Source: Kordiimonadaceae bacterium
GTDB lineage: Bacteria > Pseudomonadota > Alphaproteobacteria > Sphingomonadales > Emcibacteraceae
Assembly: GCA_018675425.1 (NCBI GenBank)
Contig: JABGYD010000032.1
Location: 1 to 51,268, forward strand
Direction: 5' to 3'
Length of the DNA stretch: 51,268 nt
The translations under genes and the position numbers were made by a program. The notes beneath the pieces are model-generated. The model did no database searches, was not told the origin of the DNA, and saw nothing but the letters and a program-made list of their open reading frames with translations. Shown here in pieces: positions 29,147-38,897 of the stretch. Numbering within the stretch: the first letter of the stretch is position 1; the number at the start of each line of letters is the position of its first letter.

Positions 29147-30358
29147 TTGATTGACACCCTTGACGGTAAAAAAATACTAATAATCATTGGCGGCGGCATC
29201 GCCGCCTATAAATGTCTTGACCTTATTCGTCGGCTAAAAGATCGGGGTGTCAAAATTCAATCTATACTTACTAAAGGCGGCGAACAGTTTGTCACACCCC
29301 TTGCTGTTAGCAGTCTTACAGAGAGGAAAGTTTATCAAGACCTTTTCTCGCTTAATGACGAAGCCGAAATGGGCCATATCAAATTATCTCGTGATAATGA
29401 ACTTATACTAGTAGCACCCGCCACCGCCGACCTAATGGCAAAAATGGCAACGGGCATTGCCGACAACCTAGCAACCACAACTCTCCTTGCCAGCACTAAA
29501 CCGATTATGATTGCCCCGACCATGAACAGTCAAATGTGGGACCACCCCGCAACACAGCATAATTTAACTGTGCTCAAAGAACGCGGTACATTAGTCATCT
29601 CTCCTGCTGCTGGCGATCTGGCCTGCGGCGAGGTTGGAACAGGGCGCCTTGCAGAAGTTGAAAATATTATAGAAGAAATAGAATCTTTTTTTTTAAGTAA
29701 TTCAAACCTTGCCCTGCAAGGTAAAAAAATAACCATCACCGCGGGCCCAACTCATGAAGCAATTGATCCCGTTCGTTATATAGTTAATCACTCTTCAGGA
29801 AAGCAAGGTTACGCTATTGCGGAAGCCCTTTATAGAGAAGGCGCTGAGATTACATTAATATCAGGTCCAACAAACCTAAATGTTTCATTAGGGATTAAAA
29901 AAGTTAATGTTATATCAGCACGTGAAATGATGTCTGCAACAGAGAAGAGCCTTCCCGCAGATGTTGTAATTTGCGTTGCGGCCGTAACTGATTGGTACAT
30001 TAAAAATAGGGCCGTACAGAAGATCAAAAAACAAAAAGAGGGACTACCATCCCTCGAACTTTCTGAAAATCCAGATATATTAAAAACAATTGCAACCCAT
30101 AAAAGTAACCGTCCCCCGCTAGTAATTGGTTTTGCCGCTGAAAGTGAAAACCTAATCGAATATGCGAAAGAAAAACTTAATTCAAAAAGATGTGACTGGA
30201 TTGTTGCTAATGATATATCTGGTGAAGTTATGGGTGGCGAGAATAATCAAGTTCACATTATTACTTCTAAATTAGCAGAAAAATGGCCAGATATGAAAAA
30301 AACAGATGTTGCGGTTAAGCTGACAAAAAAAATTGTATACTTTTTTAAGGAAAAATAA
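29147..30358 (+). CDS. coaBC: Bifunctional phosphopantothenoylcysteine decarboxylase / synthetase
   Basis: 403 aa with a TTG start at 29147; no upstream ATG is in frame. The CoaC flavoprotein half has [18 protein letters not shown], the catalytic His in MGHIKLSR, and [12 protein letters not shown]. The catalytic Cys lies in [14 protein letters not shown]. The CoaB half has [22 protein letters not shown], the CoaB lysine region VQKIKK, and ENPDILKTI. It makes 4'-phosphopantetheine for CoA. Its stop shares one base with the dut ATG (TAATG). Confidence 0.95.
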   Translation: MIDTLDGKKILIIIGGGIAAYKCLDLIRRLKDRGVKIQSILTKGGEQFVTPLAVSSLTERKVYQDLFSLNDEAEMGHIKLSRDNELILVAPATADLMAKMATGIADNLATTTLLASTKPIMIAPTMNSQMWDHPATQHNLTVLKERGTLVISPAAGDLACGEVGTGRLAEVENIIEEIESFFLSNSNLALQGKKITITAGPTHEAIDPVRYIVNHSSGKQGYAIAEALYREGAEITLISGPTNLNVSLGIKKVNVISAREMMSATEKSLPADVVICVAAVTDWYIKNRAVQKIKKQKEGLPSLELSENPDILKTIATHKSNRPPLVIGFAAESENLIEYAKEKLNSKRCDWIVANDISGEVMGGENNQVHIITSKLAEKWPDMKKTDVAVKLTKKIVYFFKEK

Positions 30359-30813
30359 TGATCCCCGTAAATATTAAAATATTACCTAATGGCAAAGGAT
30401 TAAAGCTACCCGAGTATGAGACTAGGAACAGTGCGGGGATGGATCTTATGGCCGCTACCAAAGAAGGCGAAGACCTTGTTATAAAGGTTGGTGAACGCCG
30501 GATGGTACCAACAGGGTTTTCTATGGCTATGGGCCCCGGGTTTGAGGCACAAGTTCGTCCGCGTTCTGGTTTAGCTTGGAAAAATGGTATCACCCTGCTG
30601 AATTCACCAGGAACAATCGACGCCGATTATCGTGGTGAGGTCAAAGTCATTCTTATAAATCTCGGGGATAAAGATTTTATTATAAATCGAGGTATGCGAA
30701 TTGCTCAGATGGTTATAGCACCCGTCACGCAGGTTTTATGGAATGAATGCGATAGCCTTGATGAAACTATGCGTGGAACTGGTGGATTTGGTTCAACCGG
30801 AATAAAGCTATGA
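30358..30813 (+). CDS. dut: Deoxyuridine 5'-triphosphate nucleotidohydrolase
   Basis: 151 aa, a trimeric dUTPase. The five motifs are in order: [42 protein letters not shown] and the C-terminal P-loop-like GTGGFGSTG. It hydrolyses dUTP to dUMP, protecting DNA from uracil and feeding dTMP synthesis. It overlaps coaBC by one base and the next gene by four (ATGA), so the run from ubiE to moeB looks like one translationally coupled operon. Confidence 0.97.
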   Translation: MIPVNIKILPNGKGLKLPEYETRNSAGMDLMAATKEGEDLVIKVGERRMVPTGFSMAMGPGFEAQVRPRSGLAWKNGITLLNSPGTIDADYRGEVKVILINLGDKDFIINRGMRIAQMVIAPVTQVLWNECDSLDETMRGTGGFGSTGIKL

Positions 30814-31058
30814 ACTCCACCGTCACCTTAATAATTGCTGGGACGGAAAGTAAAATTTCCACAGAGGACCTAACTATCGAACGGATTATCGCCGAGGCGC
30901 ATTCAGTAGGATATAAAAAATTTAGTGTTTTTTGTAATGATCAAGAAATTGACAGGCCTGATACTTTTAAAGCTATCCCCAATTCTACTTATATAATCGC
31001 CGCCCCTGAGCATGCAATCAATCCAAATGATATCGCTTATGCAGGACATGAGTCATAA
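30810..31058 (+). CDS. Small unknown protein between dut and moeB, possible beta-grasp fold
   Basis: 82 aa. No family is recognised. The order of likely secondary structure is strand (STVTLIIAG), strand (ESKIST), helix ([13 protein letters not shown]), strand (KKFSVFCND), then a closing strand (STYIIAAPE). This is the order seen in ubiquitin-like beta-grasp proteins. It ends ...AYAGHES, with no C-terminal Gly-Gly as in MoaD or ThiS. It overlaps dut by ATGA, and the moeB ATG begins 1 nt after its stop, so translation is tightly coupled to both. A partner of the adjacent E1-like enzyme is an inference only. Confidence 0.7.
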   Translation: MNSTVTLIIAGTESKISTEDLTIERIIAEAHSVGYKKFSVFCNDQEIDRPDTFKAIPNSTYIIAAPEHAINPNDIAYAGHES

Positions 31059-31059
31059 T

Positions 31060-31809
31060 ATGGCACTTAGTAATGACCAGCTTGAACGTTACGCCAGACA
31101 TATCATTCTCAAGGAAGTTGGGGGCGCTGGTCAAAAAAAATTGCTGCAGGCAAAGGTTTTAGTCGTTGGTGCTGGCGGTCTTGGAAGCCCCCTACTTATG
31201 TATTTGGCGGCGGCAGGAGTGGGAACTATTGGGATCATTGATAGCGACACAGTCGATTTAAGTAATCTTCAACGTCAAATTATTCACATGACAGATAAAA
31301 TTGGTGACCATAAAACTCTAAGTGCCAAACAAATGATAGCAAACATTAACCCTGATATCAAAGTAACTACTTATCAAGTGCGTCTCAGCGAAAATAATGG
31401 CGATAAAATCATAAAATCATATGATTATATTGCTGATGGATGTGATAATTTTTCCACTCGGTTTTTAATTAATAATCTTTGCCTCAAGTATAAAAAACCA
31501 CTTATTTCAGGGGCCCTTAGTCAGTTTTCTGGGCAACTTTCCACATTCAAAGGTTTTGAAAGCGATAAGCCCTGCTACCGTTGCCTTGTTCCAGATCAGC
31601 CTATAGGTACATTGAGTTGTGCTGAAGCAGGTATATTAGGTGCTATTGCTGGTGTGGTCGGAACAATGCAGGCTACTGAGGTTATTAAAGAAATTTTAGA
31701 GATTGGTGATAGTCTTGCAGGAAAGCTTGTTATATATGATGCTTTAAGTGCTACAAGCAGGACAATTAAGTTACCAAAGGATCCCTACTGCAAATACTGC
31801 GGCGGATGA
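31060..31809 (+). CDS. moeB: MoeB/ThiF-type adenylyltransferase (E1-like)
   Basis: 249 aa from the ATG at 31060, matching the 249 residues of E. coli MoeB; earlier in-frame ATGs (31012, 31039, 31048) lie inside the previous gene. RYARHIIL start motif, ATP loop VLVVGAGGLGSP, arginine-containing DLSNLQRQIIH, and the DGCDNFSTR aspartate. Zinc cysteines are paired as CYRC and the C-terminal CKYC. A Cys in GTLSCAEAG could form the thioester. It adenylates the C-terminus of MoaD or ThiS-like proteins. Which one is uncertain, since no mo- or thi- genes are near. Confidence 0.92.
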   Translation: MALSNDQLERYARHIILKEVGGAGQKKLLQAKVLVVGAGGLGSPLLMYLAAAGVGTIGIIDSDTVDLSNLQRQIIHMTDKIGDHKTLSAKQMIANINPDIKVTTYQVRLSENNGDKIIKSYDYIADGCDNFSTRFLINNLCLKYKKPLISGALSQFSGQLSTFKGFESDKPCYRCLVPDQPIGTLSCAEAGILGAIAGVVGTMQATEVIKEILEIGDSLAGKLVIYDALSATSRTIKLPKDPYCKYCGG

Positions 31810-31813
31810 TTAA

Positions 31814-32782
31814 TTAAGCCAGCACACGATCCCCAGGACTGTGACCATCTAAAAATGTTTTTACATTAATGATAACTTTCTCACCCATAGCTATACGCGC
31901 TTCATCCGTTGCCGAGCCCATATGTGGAGTAAGTAGGACGTTATCAAGGTTAAGTAGTCTAGGATTAATATTGGGCTCATTTTTATAAACATCTAATCCT
32001 GCTCCTGCAATCGTCTTCTCTTCGAGCGCCTCAATCAATGCATCTTCATCAACGACATCACCCCGAGTTGTATTAATCAGATAGGCATTTTTTTGCATGA
32101 GGCCGATGCGACGGCGTGACATTATATGGTGAGTGTCGGGTGTTGATGAACAGTTAAGAGAAATAATATTCATCTGCGTGATCATTTGATCAAGGCTCGC
32201 CCAATAAGTCGCACAAAGGCTTTTTTCAAGATCCTCGTTAATTTGCTGACGATTATAGTAATGGATATTAAGTCCAAATGTTTTTGCTCGTAAGGCCAAC
32301 GCCTGGCCAATACGGCCCATACCAATAATACCAAGGTTTTTATCACGAAGTCGCATACCTAACATCCCTATTGGCGACCATATTTTCCACTTACCCGCCC
32401 GCAGCATTTTCTCGCCCTCACTCATCCTGCGGGTAATACCAAGTATAAGTAACATAGCCATATCTGCAGTATCTTCTGTAAGCACCCCTGGTGTATTTGT
32501 TATTATGATCCTTTTATCTCTTGCTGACATAAGGTCAATGTGGTCAACACCCACGCCGTAGTTTGCAATCATCTTTAAGTCGGGGGCGGCCTTTGACAAA
32601 ACACCCCCACTTATTTCATCCGTCACCGTAGTTACTAGAACATGTGCCTCTTTTACCGCTGCTATAAGGTCCTCTTTAGTGAAGACCTTATCATCCCCAT
32701 TTAGACGAACATTAAATAGCTCTTTCATTCTCAATTCAACGGATGCTGGAAGTTTCCTTGTGACTATCACCAACGGTTTCAT
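31814..32782 (-). CDS. D-isomer 2-hydroxyacid dehydrogenase (glyoxylate/hydroxypyruvate reductase-like)
   Basis: 322 aa. The catalytic arginine lies in MIANYGVGVDHID to LINTTRGDVVDE (TRG), the Glu in the YKNEPNINP region and the His in LLTPHMGSAT. The NAD(P) motif is LGIIGMGRIGQALALRA. The overall pattern (ANYGVGVDHID, LTEDTADMAM) fits the GyaR/glyoxylate reductase group. Substrate preference cannot be fixed. It converges on moeB with 4 bp between and is divergent from the SH3-like gene. Confidence 0.9.
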   Translation of the reverse strand: MKPLVIVTRKLPASVELRMKELFNVRLNGDDKVFTKEDLIAAVKEAHVLVTTVTDEISGGVLSKAAPDLKMIANYGVGVDHIDLMSARDKRIIITNTPGVLTEDTADMAMLLILGITRRMSEGEKMLRAGKWKIWSPIGMLGMRLRDKNLGIIGMGRIGQALALRAKTFGLNIHYYNRQQINEDLEKSLCATYWASLDQMITQMNIISLNCSSTPDTHHIMSRRRIGLMQKNAYLINTTRGDVVDEDALIEALEEKTIAGAGLDVYKNEPNINPRLLNLDNVLLTPHMGSATDEARIAMGEKVIINVKTFLDGHSPGDRVLA

Positions 32783-32915
32783 TTATGATCTCTTTCTTAT
32801 GAGTTTCTGATTAAAGTATATTTACTAAAATTTTTAACACAATCAAAAAGCTTCCTTGACCACAGGGCAAAAAAGACACATAAATTTTCTAACCTAATAA
32901 TTAGCGAAATTTGTA

Positions 32916-33428
32916 ATGAAAAATTCAAATAAATCACTTCTTCTATGTTGTCTTATATTGCTCTTATCAAACATCTCTTGGGCCCAAGCACCCAACAAAC
33001 CAACGATTGGTGCTTCCGGTTATCCATTACCGCGGTTTATGTCACTCGACGATGCCGTTACAAACATGAGAACCGGCCCTGGTTTAGAATACCCTATTGA
33101 CTGGATCTATCAAAAAGAAGATTATCCTCTTTTAGTTATAGCAGAATATGCCAATTGGTTTAAGGTGACTGATATTGACGGCTCAAGCGGCTGGATACTT
33201 CGTGCTTTATTATCATTAAAAAGATACGGTATCATATTGAATAACTCCCAAAAATTAGTAAAGTCCCCCAAGGAGCGCAATATAGTAACAGTTATTGCAG
33301 AACAGGGCGTATTAGGGTCTATCCTTAAATGTGAGAATGGATGGTGTGAAATGGAAATAGGTGGATTTAACGGCTGGATCAGGGCAGAAAATATTTGGGG
33401 AACGCTGGACCAGGAAAGGCCTGATTAA
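32916..33428 (+). CDS. Exported protein with two SH3-like domains
   Basis: 170 aa. A signal peptide covers residues 1-24 (LLLCCLILLLSNISWAQA). The first SH3b-like unit is residues about 38-105: PLPRFMSL, then AVTNMRTGPGLEYPIDWIY, WFKVTDIDGSSGWI. A second weaker repeat has SILKCENGWCEMEIGGFNGWI. The NxRxGPG...YPIDW pattern is common in alphaproteobacterial SH3 proteins next to D-2-hydroxyacid dehydrogenases, as here. It probably binds peptidoglycan or another envelope ligand. Converges on the flavoprotein gene. Confidence 0.85.
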   Translation: MKNSNKSLLLCCLILLLSNISWAQAPNKPTIGASGYPLPRFMSLDDAVTNMRTGPGLEYPIDWIYQKEDYPLLVIAEYANWFKVTDIDGSSGWILRALLSLKRYGIILNNSQKLVKSPKERNIVTVIAEQGVLGSILKCENGWCEMEIGGFNGWIRAENIWGTLDQERPD

Positions 33429-33496
33429 ACGGCTTTTTATCAACACATACCACAATGCTTCCTTACTTCACAAAATTGCGGGATCTTAGTAGCTAG

Positions 33497-34900
33497 TTAA
33501 TCACCTGTAGCTATACGTTTCATTAGTTCTTTCACAGTTGGAACAAAACCGTTGCTATAGAAGGGATCTGAGGCAAAGTTAAATGCAGTATGGCCAGCAA
33601 ACATCAAGTTATCTTCGAGACTTTCACCATGAGCAATGTTCATTAGAGCTTTCTGAATACAAAAACTGCGTGGATCAGCACCACGGCCAGTTGAGTAGTT
33701 TGTATCTGGATTTTCCGACCAATTTGAAAATTTACACTGACTTAAGCAACCCATACAGTTTTTTTGATCAAGCCTAATACTGCCAGCATCTTCTGCTGTA
33801 ACAAGGATTAAACTATCATCTGGGGTCCTCATAGATGTATTAAATCCCTGATCAACCCAATTAAGAACTTTCGAGCGATCGTCTTCCTTGACGAAATATT
33901 TTTTTCTACCTATTGCGACTTCAGTGTTAAACAATTCATCAACGCCAGCCTTACGACGGAAATCAACCTGTCTAACTGAACGACCCTCAAGGGCCCGCAA
34001 AAGGTTGTTGCGTACAGCTGAAGAATAAAAACCTGTGGGACTAAAGCGATGCAAAGTAATGTCACCCTCTTGCAGCCCTGTTAGTCTGTCTTTCCACCCC
34101 TGAGGAATTGGGCTCTCCTTCGTAAGAAGTGGTCTTGTTCCATATTGAAAGGCGATTAGACCAATTTCAGGATTATCAAACCAGTGTTCCCAGTCACGAA
34201 GGAACCAAACACCGCCAGCCATAATTATCGGAACATGGTCAAGTCCAAACTTATTCATTAAGGCGCGAAGGGCAGCAACACGTGGATAAGGGTCTTGAGG
34301 CTCAAGCGGATCCTCTGCATTCGAGAGCCCGTTATGCCCACCAGCCAACCATGGATCTTCATATACCACCCCACCTAACCACTCGCCATAGTTTTTGTAA
34401 GCGCGCTTCCATAGGATCCCGAAGGCCCGCGCCGAGGAAATAATTGGGTGGAAAAAGACTTTATGATTAGCCGCAATTTCTGATAATTTATAAGGCATGC
34501 CTGCACCGCAAGTTATACCATGCACAAGGCCTTTTGTTTCGTTGAGTATACCCTCAAGAACAGGTTCTGCTCCACCCATTTCCCATAACACATTGATATG
34601 AATACGACCCTGACCATTAGAAACATCATGGGCGTCTTTTACCTGACGCACACCCCCGTCAATACCATACTGAATAAGTTCTGCATGACGTTCAGTGCGA
34701 GTTTTACCATGATAAATCTGTGGAATAACATTACCATTCTCATCAAAATTATCAGCATTAACACAAGACACTGTTCCTACACCACCGGCAGCCGCCCAGG
34801 CACCAGAACTAGCGCCATTGGTCGCAGAAATCCCCTTCCCTCCTTCAACAAGAGGAAGAACTTCATTGCCCGATATATTTAATGAATTTAATGCCTTCAT
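33497..34900 (-). CDS. Nitronate monooxygenase-like flavoprotein with C-terminal cysteine cluster
   Basis: 467 aa, longer than typical nitronate monooxygenases (about 320-380). The TIM-barrel features include SSGAWAAAGGVGTVS near the N-terminus, GITCGAGMPYKL, and the FMN-phosphate-type HVPIIMAGGVWFLRD followed by IAFQYGTRPLLTKES. The C-terminal extension has NCMGCLSQCKFSNW (C-x2-C-x3-C) and a later Cys in PRSFCIQKAL, which looks like an iron-sulfur or zinc site. The real substrate is unknown. SD AAGGA precedes the ATG. It stands alone, 93 bp upstream of the pnp stop. Confidence 0.82.
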   Translation of the reverse strand: MKALNSLNISGNEVLPLVEGGKGISATNGASSGAWAAAGGVGTVSCVNADNFDENGNVIPQIYHGKTRTERHAELIQYGIDGGVRQVKDAHDVSNGQGRIHINVLWEMGGAEPVLEGILNETKGLVHGITCGAGMPYKLSEIAANHKVFFHPIISSARAFGILWKRAYKNYGEWLGGVVYEDPWLAGGHNGLSNAEDPLEPQDPYPRVAALRALMNKFGLDHVPIIMAGGVWFLRDWEHWFDNPEIGLIAFQYGTRPLLTKESPIPQGWKDRLTGLQEGDITLHRFSPTGFYSSAVRNNLLRALEGRSVRQVDFRRKAGVDELFNTEVAIGRKKYFVKEDDRSKVLNWVDQGFNTSMRTPDDSLILVTAEDAGSIRLDQKNCMGCLSQCKFSNWSENPDTNYSTGRGADPRSFCIQKALMNIAHGESLEDNLMFAGHTAFNFASDPFYSNGFVPTVKELMKRIATGD

Positions 34901-34993
34901 AAAAATTCCTTGCTTAACATCGCTTTTGCAAGCCGGATGAATACCTAAGCATTCACCCGGTTACACTATAAATAGGGAAAGACCTTATTTTTC

Positions 34994-37105
34994 TTAGTTA
35001 TCATCCGCCTCTTTGGCTTCATCGTTAAGCACAGCTTTCATGCTTAAACGAACTTTACCCCTATCATCAATGCCGAGCACTTTTACTTTAACCATTTCGC
35101 CTTCTTTGACGACATCAGTTACTTGTTTCACTCGCTCATTAGCCATCTCACTGATGTGAACCAAACCATCTTTGCTGCCAAGAAAATTAACGAATGCTCC
35201 AAAGTCAACTGTTTTGACAACCTTGCCTTCATAAATTTTACCAACCTCTGCCTCTGCAACGATACCATTGATCCAGTCTAATGCTGCTTTAATAGCTGCC
35301 CCGTCTGGCGAGGATACCTTCACTACACCCTCGTCATCAATATCAACTTTAGCCCCCGTCACTTCACAAATTTCACGGATTACTTTGCCGCCTGTACCTA
35401 TGATTTCACGGATTTTTTCTTTCTTAACAACAAGTGTTTCAATACGTGGCGCATATTCATTCATTTCTTCGCGTGCCGTATCAAGCGCTTTGTTCATTTC
35501 AGAAAGGATCATTGCACGCCCCCCTTTGGCCTGCTCAAGTGCAGCTTCCATAATGTCTTTAGTGATACCAGTAATTTTAATATCCATTTGAAGCGATGTA
35601 ATCCCTTCACTTGTGCCTGCAACCTTAAAGTCCATATCTCCCAAATGATCTTCATCACCTAGAATATCGGAAAGTACGGCATAATCATCACCTTCTTTGA
35701 TTAGTCCCATCGCAATGCCCGAAACTGGACGAGAGAGCGGAACTCCCGCATCCATCATGGAAAGTGACGCACCACAAACAGTAGCCATTGAAGATGAACC
35801 ATTTGATTCAGTGATTTCAGAGACTATACGAATTGTATATGGAAACTCTTCTTTTTCAGGAAGAACCGCGCGCATTGCACGCCACGCTAATTTACCATGC
35901 CCGACTTCTCGCCGGCTGGTAAACCCTGAGCGCCCAACTTCCCCAACAGAATAAGGGGGAAAGTTATAATGAAGCATAAAATTCTCTTTGTAAGTTCCTG
36001 TAAGAGCATCAATAAACTGCTCGTCATCTCCCGTTCCAAGAGTTGTCACACAAATAGACTGCGTTTCTCCGCGCGTGAAAAGAGCAGAGCCATGTGTACG
36101 CGGCAGAATATTTACTTCGCCAACGACTGCTCTTACAGTATCAAGATCACGGCCATCAATCCGCTTACCGGTTTTGATGATGTCCCCGCGAACAATATCT
36201 TTTTCTAAGTTTTTAAGAATACCACCTACAAGCTGGCTTTGTGCGTCATTGTCCTCTGGAACGAATTTTTCTTTGACTGCATCTTTAACTTCTGAAATTT
36301 TTCCAACTCGGGTTTGTTTATCAGTTTCACCGTAAGCTTCACGAAGGCCTTTTTCGGCCAATTTTTTAATGTCTGCGATAAGCGCACTGTGGTCTTCTTC
36401 TTTTGGAAGTTCAATGGGGTCTTTCGCAGCTAATTCGGCAAGGTCAATTATTGCATCAATCACTACCTGCATCTCTGCGTGACCAAACATTACCGCACCG
36501 AGCATAATTTCTTCTGAAAGCTCACTTGCTTCAGACTCAACCATAAGAACGGCATCACGGGTCCCGGCAACAACAAGATCTAAGTCTGAATTTTCCAACT
36601 CTTCATCGGTTGGGTTAAGGATATATTCACCCTCAATGTAACCAACACGTGCCCCAGCTATTGGCCCCATGAAAGGGAGTCCAGATAGTGTAAGAGCCGC
36701 ACTTGTTCCAATGATTGATGGAATATCAGCCTGGTTTTCTAGATCGTGGCTCATTACTGTACATGAGACCTGTGTTTCATTTTTAAATGAAGGTGCAAAA
36801 AGCGGACGAATAGGACGATCAATAAGACGACATATTAAAATTTCTGACTCGCTAGGACGTGCTTCACGCTTAAAAAATCCCCCTGGTATTTTACCAGCAG
36901 CGTAAGCTTTTTCTTGATAATTAACTGTGAGTGGGAAAAAATCGATCCCTGCTTTCGCTTTTTTGGCCGCCGTTACGGCTGTAAAAACTGACGTCTCTCC
37001 GTAAGTAACCATTACGGCTCCCCCAGCTTGACGAGCAATTTGTCCTGTTTCGATTATAAGCGGACGTCCGCCCCAAGTGATTTCTTTTTTGTGTTTATTA
37101 AACAT
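34994..37105 (-). CDS. pnp: Polyribonucleotide nucleotidyltransferase (PNPase)
   Basis: 703 aa from the ATG at 37105 (GGAA SD); a TTG at 37117 would add four residues. Two RNase PH-like domains: the first with [18 protein letters not shown] and [14 protein letters not shown], the second with [14 protein letters not shown] and the catalytic [21 protein letters not shown] domain [15 protein letters not shown] and S1 domain [19 protein letters not shown] follow. It is a 3'-5' phosphorolytic exonuclease. It follows rpsO as usual, and the 115-nt leader has a hairpin. Confidence 0.97.
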   Translation of the reverse strand: MFNKHKKEITWGGRPLIIETGQIARQAGGAVMVTYGETSVFTAVTAAKKAKAGIDFFPLTVNYQEKAYAAGKIPGGFFKREARPSESEILICRLIDRPIRPLFAPSFKNETQVSCTVMSHDLENQADIPSIIGTSAALTLSGLPFMGPIAGARVGYIEGEYILNPTDEELENSDLDLVVAGTRDAVLMVESEASELSEEIMLGAVMFGHAEMQVVIDAIIDLAELAAKDPIELPKEEDHSALIADIKKLAEKGLREAYGETDKQTRVGKISEVKDAVKEKFVPEDNDAQSQLVGGILKNLEKDIVRGDIIKTGKRIDGRDLDTVRAVVGEVNILPRTHGSALFTRGETQSICVTTLGTGDDEQFIDALTGTYKENFMLHYNFPPYSVGEVGRSGFTSRREVGHGKLAWRAMRAVLPEKEEFPYTIRIVSEITESNGSSSMATVCGASLSMMDAGVPLSRPVSGIAMGLIKEGDDYAVLSDILGDEDHLGDMDFKVAGTSEGITSLQMDIKITGITKDIMEAALEQAKGGRAMILSEMNKALDTAREEMNEYAPRIETLVVKKEKIREIIGTGGKVIREICEVTGAKVDIDDEGVVKVSSPDGAAIKAALDWINGIVAEAEVGKIYEGKVVKTVDFGAFVNFLGSKDGLVHISEMANERVKQVTDVVKEGEMVKVKVLGIDDRGKVRLSMKAVLNDEAKEADDN

Positions 37106-37139
37106 ATGAATTTCCAACTTAATTTTCAGCTTTAATTTT

Positions 37140-37169
37140 GGTTAGCGGGCTAAGGCCCATCCTTGAACC
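37140..37169 (-). promoter_or_regulatory. Leader hairpin between rpsO and pnp
   Basis: GGGC (37147-37150) pairs with GCCC (37155-37158) around TAAG, enclosed by an outer GGTT / AACC pair (37140-37143 and 37166-37169). In E. coli the rpsO-pnp gap carries an RNase III hairpin through which PNPase autoregulates; this may be the equivalent, but it is smaller. Confidence 0.35.
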
Positions 37170-37220
37170 CACACGCCAAAAGCCATTGTATGACCCCTAT
37201 GACCATACTTTCATTTTTTA

Positions 37221-37490
37221 TTATTTACGCAGCCCAAGGCTTTTAATCAAAGCTTGATAGCGATCTTCATCTTTACTTTTTAAATAATCCAGAAGCTTAC
37301 GACGTTTATTTACAAGCATAAGCAGTCCACGGCGGGAGTGATTATCCTTTTTATGTGTTTTAAAATGTTCCGTAAGGTGGACTATTCTGTGCGTGAGAAT
37401 AGCAACTTGAACTTCTGGCGAACCTGTATCAGTTTTATTCGTAGCGTATTTTTTAATTAGTTCTTGTTTTTTTTCTGCAGTAATCGACAT
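37221..37490 (-). CDS. rpsO: 30S ribosomal protein S15
   Basis: 89 aa, exact family length. Characteristic [34 protein letters not shown] and the C-terminal [13 protein letters not shown]. It binds the central domain of 16S rRNA. A strong SD (AAGGAGTTATCG) precedes the ATG. It lies 20 bp after truB and 115 bp before pnp in the conserved truB-rpsO-pnp order. Confidence 0.98.
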   Translation of the reverse strand: MSITAEKKQELIKKYATNKTDTGSPEVQVAILTHRIVHLTEHFKTHKKDNHSRRGLLMLVNKRRKLLDYLKSKDEDRYQALIKSLGLRK

Positions 37491-37510
37491 CGATAACTCC
37501 TTAAATTAAT

Positions 37511-38419
37511 TTATAAATTAAAAACTCTTACCGGCTTTAAATAGTTTTCATCAAGCTCACAAAGGGCAATCAATTTTTCACCCAACATCACTTTATACGT
37601 TCCACCAGCAAGGCTCGAAGAAGGTAGGTTATCCCTGGAGATAAACCCTCCATTTTTTAAAAGATAAGCCTGCTCTTTAGTTAAGGCCAGTGCCAAGATG
37701 TCGTCCAGCACGGTCACAACGTTAAGAATCCACTCCTCAAGCGGGGCACTATGTAGTAATTCCTCCATCTTTGCTAGTGAAATCGTACTCTCTAAATCAA
37801 ACAGCCCTACCTTCGTACGCCTCAGCATAGAAATATAGCCAAAAGTGCCTAGCTTCAGGGCCATGTCCCGCCCTAATGAGCGGACATAAGTTCCTTTTGA
37901 ACACCGCATTTCAAATGTCGCATTTTCCATATTAGCGTTAAGAAAGTCTAGGGCATAAACTTCAACTTCACGCTCTTTAATTTCAAATTTCTTCCCCGCG
38001 CGGGCTAGGTCATAAGCTCGCTCTCCGTTAATTTTAATTGCACTAAACGCTGGTGGGGTTTGTTTAATTTTTCCTCTAAATTCCGGTAAAATTCTTAAAA
38101 TTTCTTCGCGTGTTGGCCTCTTCTCGCTTAGCTCGTCCACTTCCCCCTCAGCATCATCGGTTAATCGTGACTCCCCCCACGTTACCGTAAATTGATAGGT
38201 TTTTTCTGCGTCCGCAACATACGGAATAGTTTTAGTAGCCTCACCGAAAGCTATCGGCAGTACGCCTGTAGCCAATGGATCAAGCGTACCCGCATGACCT
38301 ACTTTTTGAGCTTTAGCAAGAAACCGGCATTTGCCTACAACTTTAGTTGAGCCCATGCCGTAAGGTTTATCAATAACCAGCCAGCCATCGACTTTATTGC
38401 CTTTACGCTTCCTTGCCAT
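37511..38419 (-). CDS. truB: tRNA pseudouridine(55) synthase
   Basis: 302 aa. It modifies U55 in the T-loop of tRNAs. The catalytic Asp is in HAGTLDPLATGVLP, preceded by GWLVIDKPYGMGST. RNA-binding KIKQTPPAFSAIKINGERAYDLAR and the FEMRCSKGTYVRSLGRDMA block are standard. A short C-terminal PUA-like tail (EQAYLLKNGG) is present. 5 bp after rbfA; same operon. Confidence 0.97.
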   Translation of the reverse strand: MARKRKGNKVDGWLVIDKPYGMGSTKVVGKCRFLAKAQKVGHAGTLDPLATGVLPIAFGEATKTIPYVADAEKTYQFTVTWGESRLTDDAEGEVDELSEKRPTREEILRILPEFRGKIKQTPPAFSAIKINGERAYDLARAGKKFEIKEREVEVYALDFLNANMENATFEMRCSKGTYVRSLGRDMALKLGTFGYISMLRRTKVGLFDLESTISLAKMEELLHSAPLEEWILNVVTVLDDILALALTKEQAYLLKNGGFISRDNLPSSSLAGGTYKVMLGEKLIALCELDENYLKPVRVFNL

Positions 38420-38424
38420 TGGGC

Positions 38425-38826
38425 TTAGTCATCTTTCTTAAGGTCTTGAATAACATGAGCGCTGTTAAGAAGGTCTTCCATATGATCCACCGTACCAAAA
38501 CTATGATCAGAAATAAATTTAAGATTCGGCAAGTATTTCATACGCACCATTTTTGAAAGTTGACCGCGAATGAATTTCACATTTTCGTTTAAACCTTCAA
38601 CCACTTTTTGTTCATTTTTTCCCGCAAGAGGCATAACAAATATTGTTGCGTTTCGAAGATCAGGACTGCAGCGAACTTCTGTAACGGTAACAGAAACACC
38701 TTCAAGGGCTGGATCTCGAATTTCTCCGCGTAAAAAAATGTCAGAAAGTGCGTGGCGAATATTTTCACCCACCCTCAACACTCGCTGACTGGAACCACCA
38801 TCATTTTCGAATTTTGATTTAGACAT
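38425..38826 (-). CDS. rbfA: Ribosome-binding factor A
   Basis: 133 aa. It has the KH-like fold of RbfA: SQRVLRVGENIRHALSDIF at the N-terminus, the VSVTVTEVRCSPDLRNATIFV core and VRMKYLPNLKFISDHSF. It acts in late 30S maturation and cold adaptation. It comes 71 bp after infB, and a strong terminator hairpin sits in that gap, so rbfA-truB may be expressed below infB or need readthrough. Confidence 0.96.
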   Translation of the reverse strand: MSKSKFENDGGSSQRVLRVGENIRHALSDIFLRGEIRDPALEGVSVTVTEVRCSPDLRNATIFVMPLAGKNEQKVVEGLNENVKFIRGQLSKMVRMKYLPNLKFISDHSFGTVDHMEDLLNSAHVIQDLKKDD

Positions 38827-38838
38827 TATTTACCCCTT

Positions 38839-38877
38839 AAAGAAAAACGGCTTCCCTAATCTATACTTGGGAAGCCG
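38839..38877 (-). terminator. Intrinsic terminator between infB and rbfA
   Basis: A perfect 9-bp GC-rich stem CGGCTTCCC (38848-38856) / GGGAAGCCG (38869-38877) with a 12-nt loop. On the minus strand it is followed by TTTTTCTTT (38847 down to 38839). It ends 13 nt before the rbfA start codon and 21 nt past the infB stop, inside a normally continuous operon. Confidence 0.85.
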
Positions 38878-38897
38878 AACAGAACCATCAATTCACC

